The notes beneath the pieces are model-generated. The model was not told where the DNA came from and made no database searches. It saw nothing but the letters and a program-made list of their open reading frames with translations. The position numbers were made by a program, and so were the translations under genes. Positions 54,062 to 62,422 of a DNA stretch of 64,000 nucleotides are shown piece after piece (position 1 is the first letter of the stretch; every line of letters starts with the position of its first letter). Origin of the DNA: Alphaproteobacteria bacterium. GTDB lineage: Bacteria; Pseudomonadota; Alphaproteobacteria; Rhodobacterales; Rhodobacteraceae. The DNA lies in contig JAUHZO010000007.1 in the NCBI GenBank assembly GCA_030425925.1, positions 124,001 through 188,000 on the forward strand, read 5' to 3'.

Positions 54062-54133
54062 GGGAAGACTTTTCGGTCGAAAAGTCTTCCCGCGGCTCCG
54101 CCAGGGGGCAGAGTTTTCGGCGAAAACTCTGCC
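54062..54133. terminator. Two tandem hairpins between convergent genes
   Basis: Hairpin 1: GGGAAGACTTTTC - ggtc - GAAAAGTCTTCCC (54062-54091). Hairpin 2: GGCAGAGTTTTC - ggc - GAAAACTCTGCC (54107-54133). Each stem (13 and 12 bp) contains runs of A and T, so reading either strand gives a stem followed by T-rich sequence. They lie between convergent holC and the aspartic protease gene and are a good bidirectional terminator. Confidence 0.8.
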
Positions 54134-54157
54134 TGCCCTCCGCCGGTGCGTTCTGTG

Positions 54158-54739
54158 TCAGCGTTCCAGCACCATGCGTCCGCCAGCGATCTCCAGCCGG
54201 GCATAGCGCTGCAGGTAGCTCATCCCCAGAAGCGAGGTTTCCATCTGCCCGCCGGTGACGAAGGCACGCAGGTTGGTGTCGCGGAACGGCCCCAGCGCCA
54301 CGGTCTCCAGCATCACCGGCGCGGTGGCCACCACGCCATTGGCGGTCTGGGCCTGGCCGAGAAAGGCCAGATCGGCGGTGTCGATCCCGGCGCGGGCCGC
54401 GTCGGTCCGGCTCAGCACCACGGACGTGGCTCCGGTGTCCACCACGAAGCGCACCGGCACGCCGTTGATGTCGAGCGTGGCATAGTAATGCCCGTCGGGC
54501 TGGCGCGGCAGTTCGATCCGCCCCGCCTCGTCGAACACTGCCTGGCGCGGCAGGCTGGCTTGCCGGATGTCGCCCCACAGCCCCACCGCCGCGATCACGG
54601 CGACAAAGATCAACATCCAGGCGGCCAGCATCTTCAGGCTGCGGCCCAGGTTCTGGCGGAATTCGACAAAGTACCACAGGGCCAGCGCCCCGCCCAGAAG
54701 GGCGAGATAGGACAGCGATGCGATCTGGTCTCCGGTCAT
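54158..54739 (-). CDS. Membrane-anchored retropepsin-like aspartic protease (TIGR02281)
   Basis: 193 aa. Two hydrophobic helices (about residues 9-26 and 38-56) anchor it. The C-terminal about 125 residues are a clan AA single-domain aspartic protease: GHYYATLDINGVPVRFVVDTGATSVVLSRTDAARAG carries the DTG active site (about residues 101-103). The matching C-terminal part is LLGMSYLQRYARLEIAGGRMVLER. As a half-size enzyme it should act as a dimer. Substrate unknown. Confidence 0.88.
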   Translation of the reverse strand: MTGDQIASLSYLALLGGALALWYFVEFRQNLGRSLKMLAAWMLIFVAVIAAVGLWGDIRQASLPRQAVFDEAGRIELPRQPDGHYYATLDINGVPVRFVVDTGATSVVLSRTDAARAGIDTADLAFLGQAQTANGVVATAPVMLETVALGPFRDTNLRAFVTGGQMETSLLGMSYLQRYARLEIAGGRMVLER

Positions 54740-54784
54740 GGCGGGCCTCCTTGCGGGGTCAGGTAGGCATTCGGGGCCGCGATG

Positions 54785-55411
54785 TCAGCCTGCGGCGGCG
54801 ACAAAGCCGAAATCGCGCAGGCCTTCCAGCACGAATTGCACCGACAGCGCCGCCAGCAGCATGCCCAGAAGACGGGTGACCACCACGATTCCGGTCCGGC
54901 CCAGCGCGTGTTCGATAGGGCCCGCGGTCAGGAACAGCAGCAGCGCCAGCACCACGTTGGCCGCCATCACGCCCAGCACGCCCGCCATTTCCAGCGCGCC
55001 CTCGGCCTGGCCCGCCAGCAGGATGACCGAGGCGATGGCCCCGGGCCCGGCGATCAGCGGGATCGCCATGGGAAAGACCGAAGGGTCGGGAAAGGCCTCG
55101 CCCTCGGCATTGTCCTCGCGCCGCTTGGTGCGGCGTTCGAACAGCATGTCGAGCGCGGTGATGAACAGCAGGAGGCCGCCCGCGATGCGGAAGGCCGGCA
55201 TGGAGATCCCGATGAAGCCCAGCACCGCCTCGCCGAAGAAGGCAAACAGCGTCAGAATCAGCGCGGCGATGGTGCAGGCGCGCAGCGCCACGGCGCGGCG
55301 ATGGGCGGCATCGGCCCCTTGCGTCAGCGCGATGAACATCGGCGTAAGCCCCACCGGGTCGATGACCACGAAGAGCGTGACGAAGGCCGGGATGAGAAAC
55401 GCGCTGTCCAT
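54785..55411 (-). CDS. MarC family integral membrane protein
   Basis: 208 aa. Six hydrophobic helices. Start MDSAFLIPAFVTLFVVIDPVGLTPMFIALTQGAD is the classical MarC N-terminus; FPMAIPLIAGPGAIASVILLAGQ and RTGIVVVTRLLGMLLAALSVQFVLEGLRD are typical. The family was first named for multiple antibiotic resistance but its real function is unknown. Starts at ATG 55411. Confidence 0.92.
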   Translation of the reverse strand: MDSAFLIPAFVTLFVVIDPVGLTPMFIALTQGADAAHRRAVALRACTIAALILTLFAFFGEAVLGFIGISMPAFRIAGGLLLFITALDMLFERRTKRREDNAEGEAFPDPSVFPMAIPLIAGPGAIASVILLAGQAEGALEMAGVLGVMAANVVLALLLFLTAGPIEHALGRTGIVVVTRLLGMLLAALSVQFVLEGLRDFGFVAAAG

Positions 55412-55508
55412 ACCGGTGGCATGCCTGTCCCGGGCGGTCGGCGCAAGCCCTTGCCGCGCCATGGGGGCGCGTGCTAGCGGCCCCGGACCAGGGCGAGGGG
55501 AGGACGAC

Positions 55509-56270
55509 ATGATCTGGGCAAGGGGCAGGACCGCCGATGGCGACGAGGTGACCGGAATTGTGCAGGACGGCGTCCTGCATCCGCGCATCGGGTTGGGGTC
55601 GGACGAGAGCGCGGGCGATCCCGTGGCGCTGGACGCCGTCACGCTGCTGCCGCCGGTGGTGCCGGGCAAGTTTATCGGGTTATGGAACAATTTCCATGCT
55701 GCGGCGGAAAAGAACGGCTGGTCCGTGCCGGAGCACCCGCTCTATTTCCTCAAGCCTGCGACCAGTCTTGCCGGGCCGGGGGCCGAGGTTGCGATCCCCG
55801 AGGGGGTGGGGCGCGTGCTGTACGAGGGCGAGCTGGGAATCGTGATCGGCACGCGCTGTCGCAACGCCAGCGTCGAGGCCGCGGCGCAAGCGATCCTGGG
55901 CTATACCTGCGTGAACGATCTGACCGCCCTGAACGTGCTGACGGCGGATGAAAGCTTTCCGCAATGGACGCGCGCCAAGGGGTTTGACGGGTTCGGCGTG
56001 ATCGGGCCGGTCATTGCCACCGGGCTCGACTGGCGGTCGTTGTCCGTGCAGGTGCGGGTGGGCACGCGGGTGCGGCAGGACTACGCCTGCTCCGACATGA
56101 TCTTCGGGCCCGAAGAGATCGTTTCGCAACTGTCGCAGGACATGACGCTGGAGCCGGGTGACGTGATCGCCTGCGGCACTTCGCTGGGCGCGATGCCGGT
56201 CAAGGCCGGGCAGGAGGTGACGGTGGTGATCGCGGGGATCGGAGAGCTGCCGGTGACCATGGTGGGGTGA
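55509..56270 (+). CDS. Fumarylacetoacetate hydrolase family protein
   Basis: 253 aa FAH-fold enzyme. Metal ligands and catalytic motifs: KFIGLWNNFHAAAEKNG near the N-terminus, VLYEGELGIVIG (metal-binding Glu pair), YTCVNDLTALNV (with Asp), and WTRAKGFDGFGVIGPVIA. It splits C-C bonds or hydrates acyl substrates in catabolism of aromatic or sugar acids. It starts at ATG 55509, in a GAGGACGACATG context after AGGGGAGG. Flanked by minus-strand MarC and secreted-protein genes, so it is a single-gene unit. Confidence 0.87.
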   Translation: MIWARGRTADGDEVTGIVQDGVLHPRIGLGSDESAGDPVALDAVTLLPPVVPGKFIGLWNNFHAAAEKNGWSVPEHPLYFLKPATSLAGPGAEVAIPEGVGRVLYEGELGIVIGTRCRNASVEAAAQAILGYTCVNDLTALNVLTADESFPQWTRAKGFDGFGVIGPVIATGLDWRSLSVQVRVGTRVRQDYACSDMIFGPEEIVSQLSQDMTLEPGDVIACGTSLGAMPVKAGQEVTVVIAGIGELPVTMVG

Positions 56271-56293
56271 GCCCGCGCCATGGCGCGGGCCGG

Positions 56294-56896
56294 TCAGCCG
56301 ATGGCGTCGTTGCAGGGGGTGGCGATCACGGTCTCGATCAGGAAGGCCCCGCCCGGACGGGCGATGTGGAAGGCTGCGATGGAAGCGCCGGGCGCGCGCC
56401 AGGCCATGCGGCCTTCGATCGTCTGCGGATGCAGGATGCGGGACGCCACGGGCTGTCCCTGCCGGTCATAGGCCGTGAGCACGAAGGGATAGGCGTCGAG
56501 CGGTCCGGTCATCTCGAACGACAGGCCCAGCGCGCAGACCGGCGGGTCGAAGACCATGGCCACCGGGGCGCGTCCGCCCGACAGGGCAATCATGCGCGCC
56601 GCGGGTTGCATGGCGATCAGCGCCTGTGCGCCGCCCGCGCGGAACAGCACCAGCCGGTCGCCCTCGACCACCGCGCGCGGTGCGGTCGCCGTCCGGTCGA
56701 GCGCGGTGCCGAAGGTGACCCAGCCCAGATCGAGCGGTGCGGTCAGACGCAGGAACCGTTCGGACAGGACGTCGAAATCCGTAACAAAAGGCACTTGCCG
56801 CCGCAGGCTGTCGTTGTCCAGCGCCTCGAGTTGCGGCTCGGCCCGGACGGCGGGGGCGACACAGGCAAGGAGGAGGCAGAGCGCCCGCAGGATCAT
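56294..56896 (-). CDS. Secreted hypothetical protein
   Basis: 200 aa. Signal peptide MILRALCLLLACVAPAVRAEP. The mature part contains VPFVTDFDVLSERFLRLTAPLDLGWVTFG, VMVFDPPVCALGLSF-like segments and a final ETVIATPCNDAIG; two Cys could pair. The start overlaps the end of the ABC-F gene (ATGA), so it is the last gene of that minus-strand unit. Family not recognised. Confidence 0.68.
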   Translation of the reverse strand: MILRALCLLLACVAPAVRAEPQLEALDNDSLRRQVPFVTDFDVLSERFLRLTAPLDLGWVTFGTALDRTATAPRAVVEGDRLVLFRAGGAQALIAMQPAARMIALSGGRAPVAMVFDPPVCALGLSFEMTGPLDAYPFVLTAYDRQGQPVASRILHPQTIEGRMAWRAPGASIAAFHIARPGGAFLIETVIATPCNDAIG

Positions 56897-58746
56897 GCGC
56901 TTTCCGCGGCGTCCAGCTTTTCAATGGCCGCTTCCCACATCGTCTCGGCGCGGGACAGGCCCTCCATCACCTCGGCGTATTTCTTGTTCCAGGTCTCCAG
57001 CTCGCCCACCCGGTCGTTTTCGTAAAGCGCGGGATCGGCGAGCTTCTTGGCGAGTTTCTCTCGCATTTCCTCGATCTTGGCCACGCGGTCCTCGCATTTG
57101 CGGACCTCGGCACGCAATTCCAGGATCTGGTCGCGGGAGGGGCGTTTGGGTTTCGGCGCCGGGGGCTGCTTGCCGCGCCGGTCCGGCGCGTCGCGCGACA
57201 GCAGCATGGCGCGATAGGCGTCGAGGTCGTCCTCGTAAGGCTGCACCGTGCCGTTCGACACCAGCCACAGCCGGTCGGCCACCATGGACAACAGGTGCAT
57301 GTCGTGGCTGACCAGCACCACCGCGCCGGAATAGGCGGTCAGCGCCTCCATCAGCGCCTCGCGGCTTTCGATGTCGAGGTGGTTGGTCGGTTCGTCGAGG
57401 ATCAGCAGATGCGGTGCGTCCAGCGTCGCCAGCAGCAGCGACAGGCGCGCCTTCTGCCCTCCGGACAGCCGGCCCACCTCGGTCTCCACCTGGGCGGCGT
57501 GCAGGCCGAAGCCTGCGAGCAGGGCGCGCAGTTTGGCCGGCGGCGTGTCGGGGCGTTCACGCTGCAGGTGCTGCAGCGGGGTTTCGTCGACATGCAACTC
57601 GTCCACCTGGTGCTGGGCGAAATAGCCGATGCGCAGCTTGGACGAGCGGTTGAGCGCGCCGTCCATCAGCGGCAGCCGGTCCGACAGCAGCTTGGACAGG
57701 GTCGACTTGCCCTGACCGTTCTTGCCCAGAAGCGCGATGCGGTCGTCCTGGTCGATGCGCAGGCTGAGTTTTCGCAGCACCACGGTGTCGCCATAGCCCG
57801 TCGATCCGTCCTCGATCCGCACGATGGGCGGCGACAGCTCGTCGGGCTGAGGGAAGCTGAACACGCGCTTGGCGGCCTCTTCGGGCGCGCTGACCATGTC
57901 CATGCGTTCGATCATCTTCAGACGCGCCTGCGCCTGCTTGGCCTTGGAGGCCTTTGCACGGAAGCGGTCGACAAAGCTTTGCAGATGAGCGCGGCGGTCG
58001 GCCTGCTTTTTCGCAAGACTTGCAGCCTGCGCGCGCTTTTCGGCACGCAGTTTCGCAAAGCCATCGTAGGGCGCGCCTTAATAGGTCAGCTGCCGGTCTT
58101 CGAGATGCAGGATCGAGCCAACGGCCCGGTTCAGAAGCCCGCGGTCGTGGCTGATGACGATCACCGTGTGGGGGTATTTCGCCAGGTAGCTTTCCAGCCA
58201 GAGCGCGCCTTCGAGGTCGAGATAGTTGGTTGGTTCGTCCAGCAGCAGCAGGTCGGGCTGGGCAAAGAGCACCCCCGCCAGCGCCACGCGCATCCGCCAG
58301 CCGCCGGAAAAGGCCGAGCAGGGCATTTTCTGTTCGGCATCGTCAAAGCCCAGACCCTTGAGGATGGTTGCGGCGCGCGCCTCGGCGCTCCATGCGTCGA
58401 TATCGGCCAGCCGGGTCTGGACCTCGGCCATGCGGTGGCCATCGGCGGTTTCGGCCTCGCGCATCAGCGCGGCGCGCTCCACATCCGCCTCCAGCACCGT
58501 ATCAAGGAGCGAGGTGGCCGAGGCCGGCACTTCCTGCGCCACGCCGCCGATACGGGCGCGCGAGGGCAGGGTGATCTCACCCCCGTCCAGCGTCAGCTCG
58601 CCCTTGATCAGGCGGAAGAGCGTGGTCTTGCCCGCGCCGTTGGGGCCCACAAGGCCGACCTTGTGGCCTTCGGGAATGGTGGCAGAGGCGCCTTCGAACA
58701 GAGGGCGGCCTTCGACGGAATAGGAGATGGTGTCGATGCGCAGCAT
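56893..58746 (-). pseudogene. ABC-F family ATPase with in-frame premature stop
   Basis: The whole length reads in one frame from ATG 58746, with a single TAA at 58080-58078 dividing it. The first 222 residues contain ABC domain 1 (Walker A GPNGAGKTT, ABC signature FSGGWRMRVALA, Walker B LLLLDEP, H-loop SHDRGL). After the stop the same frame continues through an intact linker (YDGFAKLRAEKRAQAA and on to SFVDRFRAKASKAKQAQARL), then ABC domain 2 from about 57800 (GKNGQGKST, LSGGQKARLSLLLATL, LLILDEPTNHLDIESREAL, SHDMHLL) and a C-terminal coiled tail. ABC-F proteins normally read LTYY at the stop position, so TAC or TAT to TAA is the simplest lesion. A separate restart at ATG 57915 could give a C-terminal fragment. 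Confidence 0.85.
58078..58080 (-). other. In-frame TAA that interrupts the ABC-F gene
   Basis: The minus-strand codons are CTG ACC TAT TAA GGC GCG CCC TAC GAT: the stop takes the place of the second Tyr of the LTYY motif after the first ABC domain. The flanking reading frame is otherwise free of stops through the linker. This can be a real nonsense mutation or a single-base sequence error. Confidence 0.8.
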
Positions 58747-58798
58747 GGCCGTGACGTAGCAGTGCGCCGGGCCGGGGGGAAGGCCCGGCGTGTCGGGC

Positions 58799-58827
58799 TT
58801 GACCTCTGCGCCGCAAGGGGGGAAGCT
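58799..58827 (+). promoter_or_regulatory. Predicted promoter of the DUF2235 gene
   Basis: TTGACC (58799-58804) with a 17-bp spacer to GAAGCT; the -10 match is poor. The block CTTGACCTCT...GCCGCAAGGGGG is shared with the site at 23813, which has one extra base in the middle. The shared core suggests a common promoter type. Confidence 0.4.
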
Positions 58828-58884
58828 TGAGTGGATTGTTCAATCTATTGGTGCGCCGCCGCGGCGCGACGACAGGAGTATTTC

Positions 58885-60519
58885 ATGCCTGACTTTCCTC
58901 ACATGCCGGACGAGACGCACTTGCCCGATCTGCCTGATGCGCCCGGCCCCGGACGCCGTCTTGTCATCTGCTGCGACGGCACCTGGAACACGCCGCGCAA
59001 TCGCGACGGCACCTCGCCCGCGCCCACCAATGTGCGCAAGTTCCATGCCTCGGTCGCGCCGCGCGACGTGGCGGGGCGGCGCGACCAGATCGCGTTCTAC
59101 CGCGAAGGTGTGGGCACGCGGGGCGGGGTCTGGCAGCGGCTGGCCGGAGGGGCCCTGGGCTGGGGGCTGAACCAGGACGTGCAGAGCGCCTACAAATGGC
59201 TTTGCGAGCATTACGCGCCGGGGGACGAGATCTACCTTCTGGGGTTCAGCCGCGGTGCCTATACCGTGCGCTGCCTGGCCGGCATGGTGGACCGGCACGG
59301 CATCCTCGATCTGGCGGGGGAGCAGGTGCCCGACGCGCTGAAATGGGAGATGGTGAAATATCTCGAAGCCCGCTACCGCCCGCGCGGGCCCGAGCGTGCG
59401 GACCCGCGGATGGAATACGAGACCGGGCGGCGGCGGCATCCGGGCTATACGCCGAAGATCACCTTTCTGGGGGTCTGGGACACGGTGGGGGCGCTGGGGG
59501 TGCCGGACGATTTTGCCGCGGTGCCGCTGGGCAATGCCGGCCGCTACCGCTTTCGCGACACGGTCTTGGGCAGCAATGTGGAGCGCGCCCGCCATGCGCT
59601 GGCGCTGGACGAGGAGCGCATCGATTTCGTGCCAACGCTGTGGGACAATCTGGGCGAGCCCGGTGTGCCGGAGGATGTGCAGGAGGCCTGGTTTCCCGGC
59701 GTGCACGGCGATCTGGGCGGCTCGTATGCCGACCGCGGCCTGGGCGATTGCGCGCTGCGCTGGATGATGCAGGAGGCGGCGGACAAGGGGCTGGTGTTCC
59801 GCGAGACCGCGTTCCGGGACCTGCGTGCCGATCCGCGCGGCACGTTGCACGATTCCGCCACCGGGTTCTTCTTCAGCCGTCGCCGCAAGCGGCCGCGGGC
59901 GGTGCCGCTGCTGGATCCGGAGATGTGTGACGCCGACCGGGTGTCGGAGGCGGCGCGGATGCGGGTGCGCCTGCCCGGTGTGGGGGAACCGGCCTACCGG
60001 CCCACGCGGCGGCTGGCCCCGGGCGAGTCGGCGGAGATGGTGGTGCCGGCGGACCGGCCCTGGGTGGCCAGCCCGGTCTTCATGCGGGCGGGCGAGCGCT
60101 ATCATTTTGCGGCCCGGGGCGAATGGCTGGACGCGTCTCTGAAGGCGGGGCCGGACGGGCTGAAATGGCAGTTTCGCCCGGTGGCGCAGCTGGGGGTGGC
60201 GCTGGCGATGACGACGGAAGTGTTCCGCGGCCTGTGGCGGATGGTGCGGCGCAACCCCTATGCCGAGCTGTGGTTTCCGCGCATCGCGCGGCGGGTGCAG
60301 CAGGCGCCCTGGTTCGGGCTGGTGGGGGTGGTGGCCAGCGGCCAGGGCACCGATCCCGACACCGATCTGCGGGTGCCGCACCAGGAGATGGCGCTGGGGT
60401 CCGACAGCAGCCACGAGATCCGGGGCGACGGCTATTTCCACGCCTTCGCCAACGACGCCTGGGGCTGGTACGGCAACAATCGCGGCCGACTGACCCTGGT
60501 CATCACCCGGCAGGTCTGA
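58885..60519 (+). CDS. DUF2235 alpha/beta-hydrolase (Tle1-like phospholipase family)
   Basis: 544 aa. The N-terminal half is DUF2235: RRLVICCDGTWNTPRN at the start, REGVGTRGGVWQRLAGG, then the nucleophile elbow YLLGFSRGAYTVRCLAG (GxSxG, Ser near residue 131). KITFLGVWDTVGALGVPDD and WFPGVHGDLGGSY hold the likely Asp and His. The C-terminal third has beta-rich sequence (YHFAARGEWLDASLKAGPDG; GYFHAFANDAWGWYGNNRGRL), resembling an accessory domain. DUF2235 proteins include type VI secretion phospholipase effectors, but no T6SS gene or signal peptide is nearby, so a cellular role is equally possible. GACAGGAG lies 6 nt before ATG 58885. Confidence 0.85.
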   Translation: MPDFPHMPDETHLPDLPDAPGPGRRLVICCDGTWNTPRNRDGTSPAPTNVRKFHASVAPRDVAGRRDQIAFYREGVGTRGGVWQRLAGGALGWGLNQDVQSAYKWLCEHYAPGDEIYLLGFSRGAYTVRCLAGMVDRHGILDLAGEQVPDALKWEMVKYLEARYRPRGPERADPRMEYETGRRRHPGYTPKITFLGVWDTVGALGVPDDFAAVPLGNAGRYRFRDTVLGSNVERARHALALDEERIDFVPTLWDNLGEPGVPEDVQEAWFPGVHGDLGGSYADRGLGDCALRWMMQEAADKGLVFRETAFRDLRADPRGTLHDSATGFFFSRRRKRPRAVPLLDPEMCDADRVSEAARMRVRLPGVGEPAYRPTRRLAPGESAEMVVPADRPWVASPVFMRAGERYHFAARGEWLDASLKAGPDGLKWQFRPVAQLGVALAMTTEVFRGLWRMVRRNPYAELWFPRIARRVQQAPWFGLVGVVASGQGTDPDTDLRVPHQEMALGSDSSHEIRGDGYFHAFANDAWGWYGNNRGRLTLVITRQV

Positions 60520-60702
60520 GACAGCGACGGCGGGACGGCGCTTGTCCCGTCCCCTGCGGGGCCGGAACGTCGCCCCGCCCGCCGTCCCGCAAACCGCGTG
60601 CCGCGGTGCGGCGGGGGCTTTCCAATCACGCCTGCCCATGCTAACGCCGCGCGCGATTGACCCGACCGGGCGACGGGCCCGGTCCCTGAACGGAGCACGA
60701 CC

Positions 60703-61125
60703 ATGGCCACTGAGCGCACCCTTTCCATCATCAAGCCCGACGCCACCACCCGCAACCTGACCGGCAAGATCAACGCCAAGTTCGAGGAGGCGGGTCTGCG
60801 CATCGTTGCGCAGAAGCGCATCCAACTGACCAAGGAGCAGGCCGGCGTGTTCTATGCCGTGCATGCCGAGCGTCCGTTCTATGGCGAGCTGTGCGAGTTC
60901 ATGGCCTCGGCCCCGGTGGTCGTACAGGTGCTGGAAGGTGAAGGTGCCATCCTGAAGAACCGCGAAGTCATGGGCGCCACCAACCCCGCCGATGCCGCAC
61001 CGGGCACCATCCGCGCCGAGTTTGCGCAGTCGGTGGGCGAGAATTCGGTGCATGGCTCGGATTCGCCGGAAGCGGCGGCCGAAGAGATCGCGTATTTCTT
61101 CTCGGGTCTCGAACTGGTCGGCTGA
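60703..61125 (+). CDS. ndk: Nucleoside diphosphate kinase
   Basis: 140 aa. [23 protein letters not shown] at the N-terminus, [24 protein letters not shown] in the middle, and the active-site His in [17 protein letters not shown] (about residue 117). It transfers gamma-phosphate among nucleotides through the phospho-His. Full length for the bacterial family. Preceded by a 183-bp gap with no gene. Confidence 0.97.
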   Translation: MATERTLSIIKPDATTRNLTGKINAKFEEAGLRIVAQKRIQLTKEQAGVFYAVHAERPFYGELCEFMASAPVVVQVLEGEGAILKNREVMGATNPADAAPGTIRAEFAQSVGENSVHGSDSPEAAAEEIAYFFSGLELVG

Positions 61126-61170
61126 GCCGGAGGGTCCTTGTCCCGACCTTGGCACCGGATGGTGCGGGCG

Positions 61171-61199
61171 GGATGGGGTATTTTTGCCAAGAAGAAGTT
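61171..61199. repeat. Variant dispersed intergenic element after ndk
   Basis: GGATGGGGTATTTTTGCCAAGAAGAAG lies 45 bp after ndk. It resembles the core (GGAG..TATTTT...AAG) of the repeats at 7191 and 36941 but with GCCAAGAAG instead of GAAAGATG. A small stem (GCACC-ggat-GGTGC, 61152-61165) precedes it. Confidence 0.4.
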
Positions 61200-61275
61200 G
61201 CAGGGGCGTGGTGTTGGCGCCCCTGTTCTTTTGCGGCTGCGTGGCTCTGCGGCGCTGCGGCCCTGCGCGGGGCGG

Positions 61276-61610
61276 TCAGTCGGGGCGCGGGATCACGCCG
61301 ATTTCGTTGAGGATGGCTGCGATGCGCGCATGGGGCGCGGTTTCGGTTTCGGCCTTGAGCGCGTCGAACTGCGCGCGCAGGGCGGCTTTCTCGGCCCCCT
61401 TGCAATCGTTCCAGGGGCGGCCCTGCAGGGCCATGTGCAGCACGTAATAGCCGATGAATGCGGGTTTTGGCCTGCCTGCAGGAGCCTTGCACAGGCGGCG
61501 TGTGCGCCCAGCGCGCGCAGGGTTTCGGCGTCGGCGATGCCGGCGTCGTTCAGCGCCTGTTCGATCGCGGGGCCGAGATTTCGGATCGAGGAGATCGGCG
61601 TGCCGCTCAT
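61276..61610 (-). pseudogene. TfoX/Sxy C-terminal-domain protein, frameshifted
   Basis: Starts at ATG 61610: MSGTPISSIRNLGPAIEQAL and later GIADAETLRALGAHAACARLLQAG (ends near 61475). The expected continuation FIGYYVLHMALQGRPWNDCKGAEKAALRAQFDALKAE is in another frame, running to the stop at 61276. The frames join if one base is restored around 61467-61475: inserting one nucleotide after the GGC gives QAG-x-KPAFIGYY, the normal family sequence. The break is therefore a 1-bp deletion, or an error in the sequence. The start overlaps the upstream gene (ATGA), so it belongs to that unit. The family shares the Sxy/TfoX C-terminal (HhH-like) domain. Confidence 0.82.
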
Positions 61611-62422
61611 GGGATCCGGGCCAGGAGGGCGTCGATCCGTTTGCCGGAGATGCCGTGATCTGCAAGGCCGGTGAAGCTGCCGTCGTCGAACATCTGCTGC
61701 GCGAGGTCGTGGATCATGCGATGCGTCGTGCGGGCCAGCGACGAACCCAGCGAGAGGCGCGCGGCCCCTGCGGCGGCAAAGGCGGCGCGGTTGTGGCGGG
61801 CCATGTCGCCGGCGACGAGGATGTTGACCGGGACGGAGACCGCGGCGCAGATCCGCGCGACATGCTCGAAACCGCTGGTGAAGGGGATGTAGACGCAATC
61901 GGCCCCGGTGGCTTGGTAAGCGGCGATGCGGCGCAGCGCCTCGTCGAGGTCGTATTGCCCGTTCAGCACGCCGTCGGCGCGGGCCACCAGCACGAAGTCG
62001 CGCGGCAGCGCGCGGGCGGCGGCCGCGGCGGCGCGGATGCGGTCGACCGCGAGGTCGAAGGCGTAGGGCGCGGCATCGGGCAGGGCGGTGTCTTCGATGG
62101 AGATCCCGGCAAGGCCCGCTTCGGCCGAGAGGCGCACGGTTTCTGCGCAGGTTTCGGGCGCTTCGCCGAAGCCGTTTTCGAAATCGCCGGAGACGGGCAG
62201 GTTGACGGCGGCGACGAGGGACTGGGCGTGGGCCAGCGCTTCGTCGCGGGTGACGTGGCCCATGTCGGGCCGGCCGAGGGTGAAGGCGTGGGCGGCGGAC
62301 GAGGTGCCGATGGCCTCGGCCCCCAGCGCTTCGAGCATGCGGGCGGAGCCGGCATCCCAGGCATTGGCCAGCAGGAAAGGCTGGCCGGGGCGGTGCAGGT
62401 CGCGGAAGGTCGTGTCAGGCAT
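61607..62422 (-). CDS. Isocitrate lyase/PEP mutase family protein
   Basis: 271 aa (beta/alpha)8 enzyme. PFLLANAWDAGSARMLEALGAEAIGTSS at the N-terminus, LPVSGDFENGFGEAPE (metal-binding Asp/Glu region), AGISIEDTA and ADGVLNGQYDLDEALRRIAAYQATGADCVYIP match the family (C-C or P-C bond lyases/mutases). The catalytic Cys motif KKCGH typical of classical isocitrate lyase is absent, as in 2-methylisocitrate lyase-like relatives and oxaloacetase-like members. The substrate is unknown. Overlaps the aminotransferase stop by 8 bp and the TfoX-like start by 4 bp. Confidence 0.85.
   Translation of the reverse strand: MPDTTFRDLHRPGQPFLLANAWDAGSARMLEALGAEAIGTSSAAHAFTLGRPDMGHVTRDEALAHAQSLVAAVNLPVSGDFENGFGEAPETCAETVRLSAEAGLAGISIEDTALPDAAPYAFDLAVDRIRAAAAAARALPRDFVLVARADGVLNGQYDLDEALRRIAAYQATGADCVYIPFTSGFEHVARICAAVSVPVNILVAGDMARHNRAAFAAAGAARLSLGSSLARTTHRMIHDLAQQMFDDGSFTGLADHGISGKRIDALLARIP

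Noticed and set aside
58070-58084. GGCGCGCC octamer next to the ABC-F stop, suggestive of an engineered AscI site
   Set aside because: Such GC octamers are frequent in this GC-rich genome; no vector or cassette sequence is seen nearby.
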